A program made the position numbers and the translations under genes. This document shows positions 62,846 through 64,000 of a stretch of 64,000 nucleotides of DNA, one piece after another. Location: positions 1-64,000 of the forward strand of contig RPFO01001613.1 of NCBI GenBank assembly GCA_009746045.1, written 5' to 3'. This DNA is from Mesostigma viride (taxonomy: Eukaryota > Streptophyta > Mesostigmatophyceae > Mesostigmatales > Mesostigmataceae). The notes beneath the pieces were generated by a model, which was not told the origin of the DNA, searched no databases, and saw nothing but the letters and a program-made list of their open reading frames with translations. Within the stretch, counting starts at the first letter, position 1; each line of letters begins with the position of its first letter.

Positions 62846-64000
62846 ATGTCTGCTCCTGTCACCATCACTGCTCTCCAAGAAGCTTTTAAAAGGTCTGATG
62901 TCGCAAGGCCTTTCTCCTTCAAAATCAAGCATACTTTCGACGACACGACTTATTATTCTTCACCAGAACTGTACAATGCCTTTACAGGTCAATTTAGTCA
63001 TTGGAACATTTCCGGGATAACAAATTTCTCACAAATAACCAAAGTCAAGTTGTATATAGAATTGAACCCTATTGCTGCTACTGGACCCCAACGATTGACT
63101 GCATCGGAGAGTGGTGGTACTTTACCTATTTCTTCAGACAACTGTGTAATGAGCGTGGACAATCTATCGGCTATACCAGTACAGCTGAGTATACAAGGTT
63201 TTACAAATTTTACGAACGCTGTGATTGTTGACCTAGGTGCGCTACCTACCTTGGTGCTCGCCGGCCAGGTTGGCAAGCCTGGATGGAACATGCTAAGCCC
63301 AGGGGAAAACAATTTCAACCTGCTCACGGTCGAGATTCCCGCCAACATCATGAAGGTGGACAATAACCTGTTATCCAAGTCGATTGCAATCTCTTTACGC
63401 ATATGGAATGGTGGCACTCCTGCCACACCTCAAAAGGCGGAGATCGGGGGTGTGCCTAATATATCGGGTGCGAAATTCCTCTTGGTGGACCCCTCCAGCC
63501 CCAATGATACCCTATATAAAGAATTCCCGGCTATCATGATCGCGAGTGGAACAAACGCCATTTCCGTTAGGTCGCCCATTCCGGTTGCGGATTGGAAACA
63601 GGCATTCATAGACAGCCCAGATGCAGACGTTATCCTACAGATAGAGGCGGCTAATATAAAGAGAGGTAACGCTAGGTTGTTCTCGTGGAATATAAACAGT
63701 ACCCCCTTTAATGTTGAAAAATTACGAGGTGTTAATGCGTTTGCGAGCAACGTTGCAAAGTTTCGTCTTGGGCCACTGAAAAAAGTCGCCACGGATGCGG
63801 ATATTGATATGGTCAATCGGCTCCACAATTACGTGACCGTGAAACTCCCGGCCGGTTTGATTGACGGTTTCGACAAGGACGTGGAGGCGACGTGGGATTT
63901 CACCACCGATGGCAATGCTAATCCCACCGCTACCCCCAATTCCCCCCTAAACTTGACCGATTTGACATCCCTAGGCCTCGGAGGCGTCAGTCTTCAGCTA
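62846..64000 (+). CDS. Putative virion protein, cut by the window edge
   Basis: An ATG at 62846 (MSAPVTITALQEAFKRSD) opens 385 codons with no stop to the end of the window. The sequence is beta-rich and Asn/Thr/Ile-rich (SQITKVKLYIELNPIAATG, VMSVDNLSAIPVQLSIQGF, FLLVDPSSPNDTLYKEFPAI). It follows the repeat protein on the same strand after 53 bp. It is more AT-rich than most genes of the window, especially at third positions. No family is recognised; context suggests a structural protein. Confidence 0.65.
   Translation, partial: MSAPVTITALQEAFKRSDVARPFSFKIKHTFDDTTYYSSPELYNAFTGQFSHWNISGITNFSQITKVKLYIELNPIAATGPQRLTASESGGTLPISSDNCVMSVDNLSAIPVQLSIQGFTNFTNAVIVDLGALPTLVLAGQVGKPGWNMLSPGENNFNLLTVEIPANIMKVDNNLLSKSIAISLRIWNGGTPATPQKAEIGGVPNISGAKFLLVDPSSPNDTLYKEFPAIMIASGTNAISVRSPIPVADWKQAFIDSPDADVILQIEAANIKRGNARLFSWNINSTPFNVEKLRGVNAFASNVAKFRLGPLKKVATDADIDMVNRLHNYVTVKLPAGLIDGFDKDVEATWDFTTDGNANPTATPNSPLNLTDLTSLGLGGVSLQL

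Overview
The window looks like a GC-rich stretch of a nucleocytoplasmic large DNA virus (NCLDV, giant virus) of a eukaryotic microbe. It is either a free viral genome or a viral region integrated into a host chromosome. Virus hallmarks: two double-jelly-roll major capsid proteins (55793-57455 and 57555-60043, divergent), poxvirus VLTF2-like and VLTF3-like late transcription factors (29978-30724, 45303-46386), PCNA (53622-54404), a putative single-stranded-DNA-binding protein (32989-33675), and KilA-N-type proteins. There are no ribosomal or housekeeping genes. Genes are tightly packed on both strands, often overlapping by a few bases. Many are followed by AATAAA, and one carries a GT-AG intron, so expression is eukaryotic in style.

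Layout. 0-1.6 kb and 8.0-11.9 kb: small unknown genes plus a large OTU-protease/SET-domain gene cut in two by a Copia-like LTR retrotransposon (1593-8023). 11.9-13.5 kb: repeat-rich non-coding DNA. 13.5-18.4 kb: an intron-containing gene, a putative ADP-ribosyltransferase, a zinc protein and a SprT-like protease. 18.4-26.9 kb: a second Copia-like element inside another viral gene. 26.9-35.2 kb: NifS-like cysteine desulfurase, membrane proteins, VLTF2, HNH nuclease, ssDNA-binding protein, J-domain protein. 35.6-37.3 kb: a gene-free element flanked by TTAA. 37.4-50.7 kb: unknown proteins, a proline-rich protein, a cytosine-C5 methyltransferase, VLTF3, a bZIP-like protein, a RING protein and a KilA/BRO-like protein. 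50.8-53.6 kb: a piggyBac-like transposon ending exactly at the PCNA stop codon. 53.6-64 kb: PCNA, a LysM protein, the two capsid genes (one broken by an 870-bp foldback element), a KilA-N/nuclease fusion and two virion-like proteins.

Five mobile elements have precise target duplications: 5 bp for the two LTR elements and the foldback element, TTAA for the two others. Three of them interrupt viral genes. The two LTR elements and the foldback element share unusual AGTT...AACT termini, and both LTR polyproteins place the protease-like domain between integrase and reverse transcriptase.

At least a dozen reading frames break with a -1 shift, mostly at C or G runs of 5-10 bases. Adding one base at each run restores the family-length frame. 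This points to systematic homopolymer undercounting in the assembly, though programmed frameshifting or decay cannot be excluded from sequence alone. Coordinates for such genes span the whole inferred gene.
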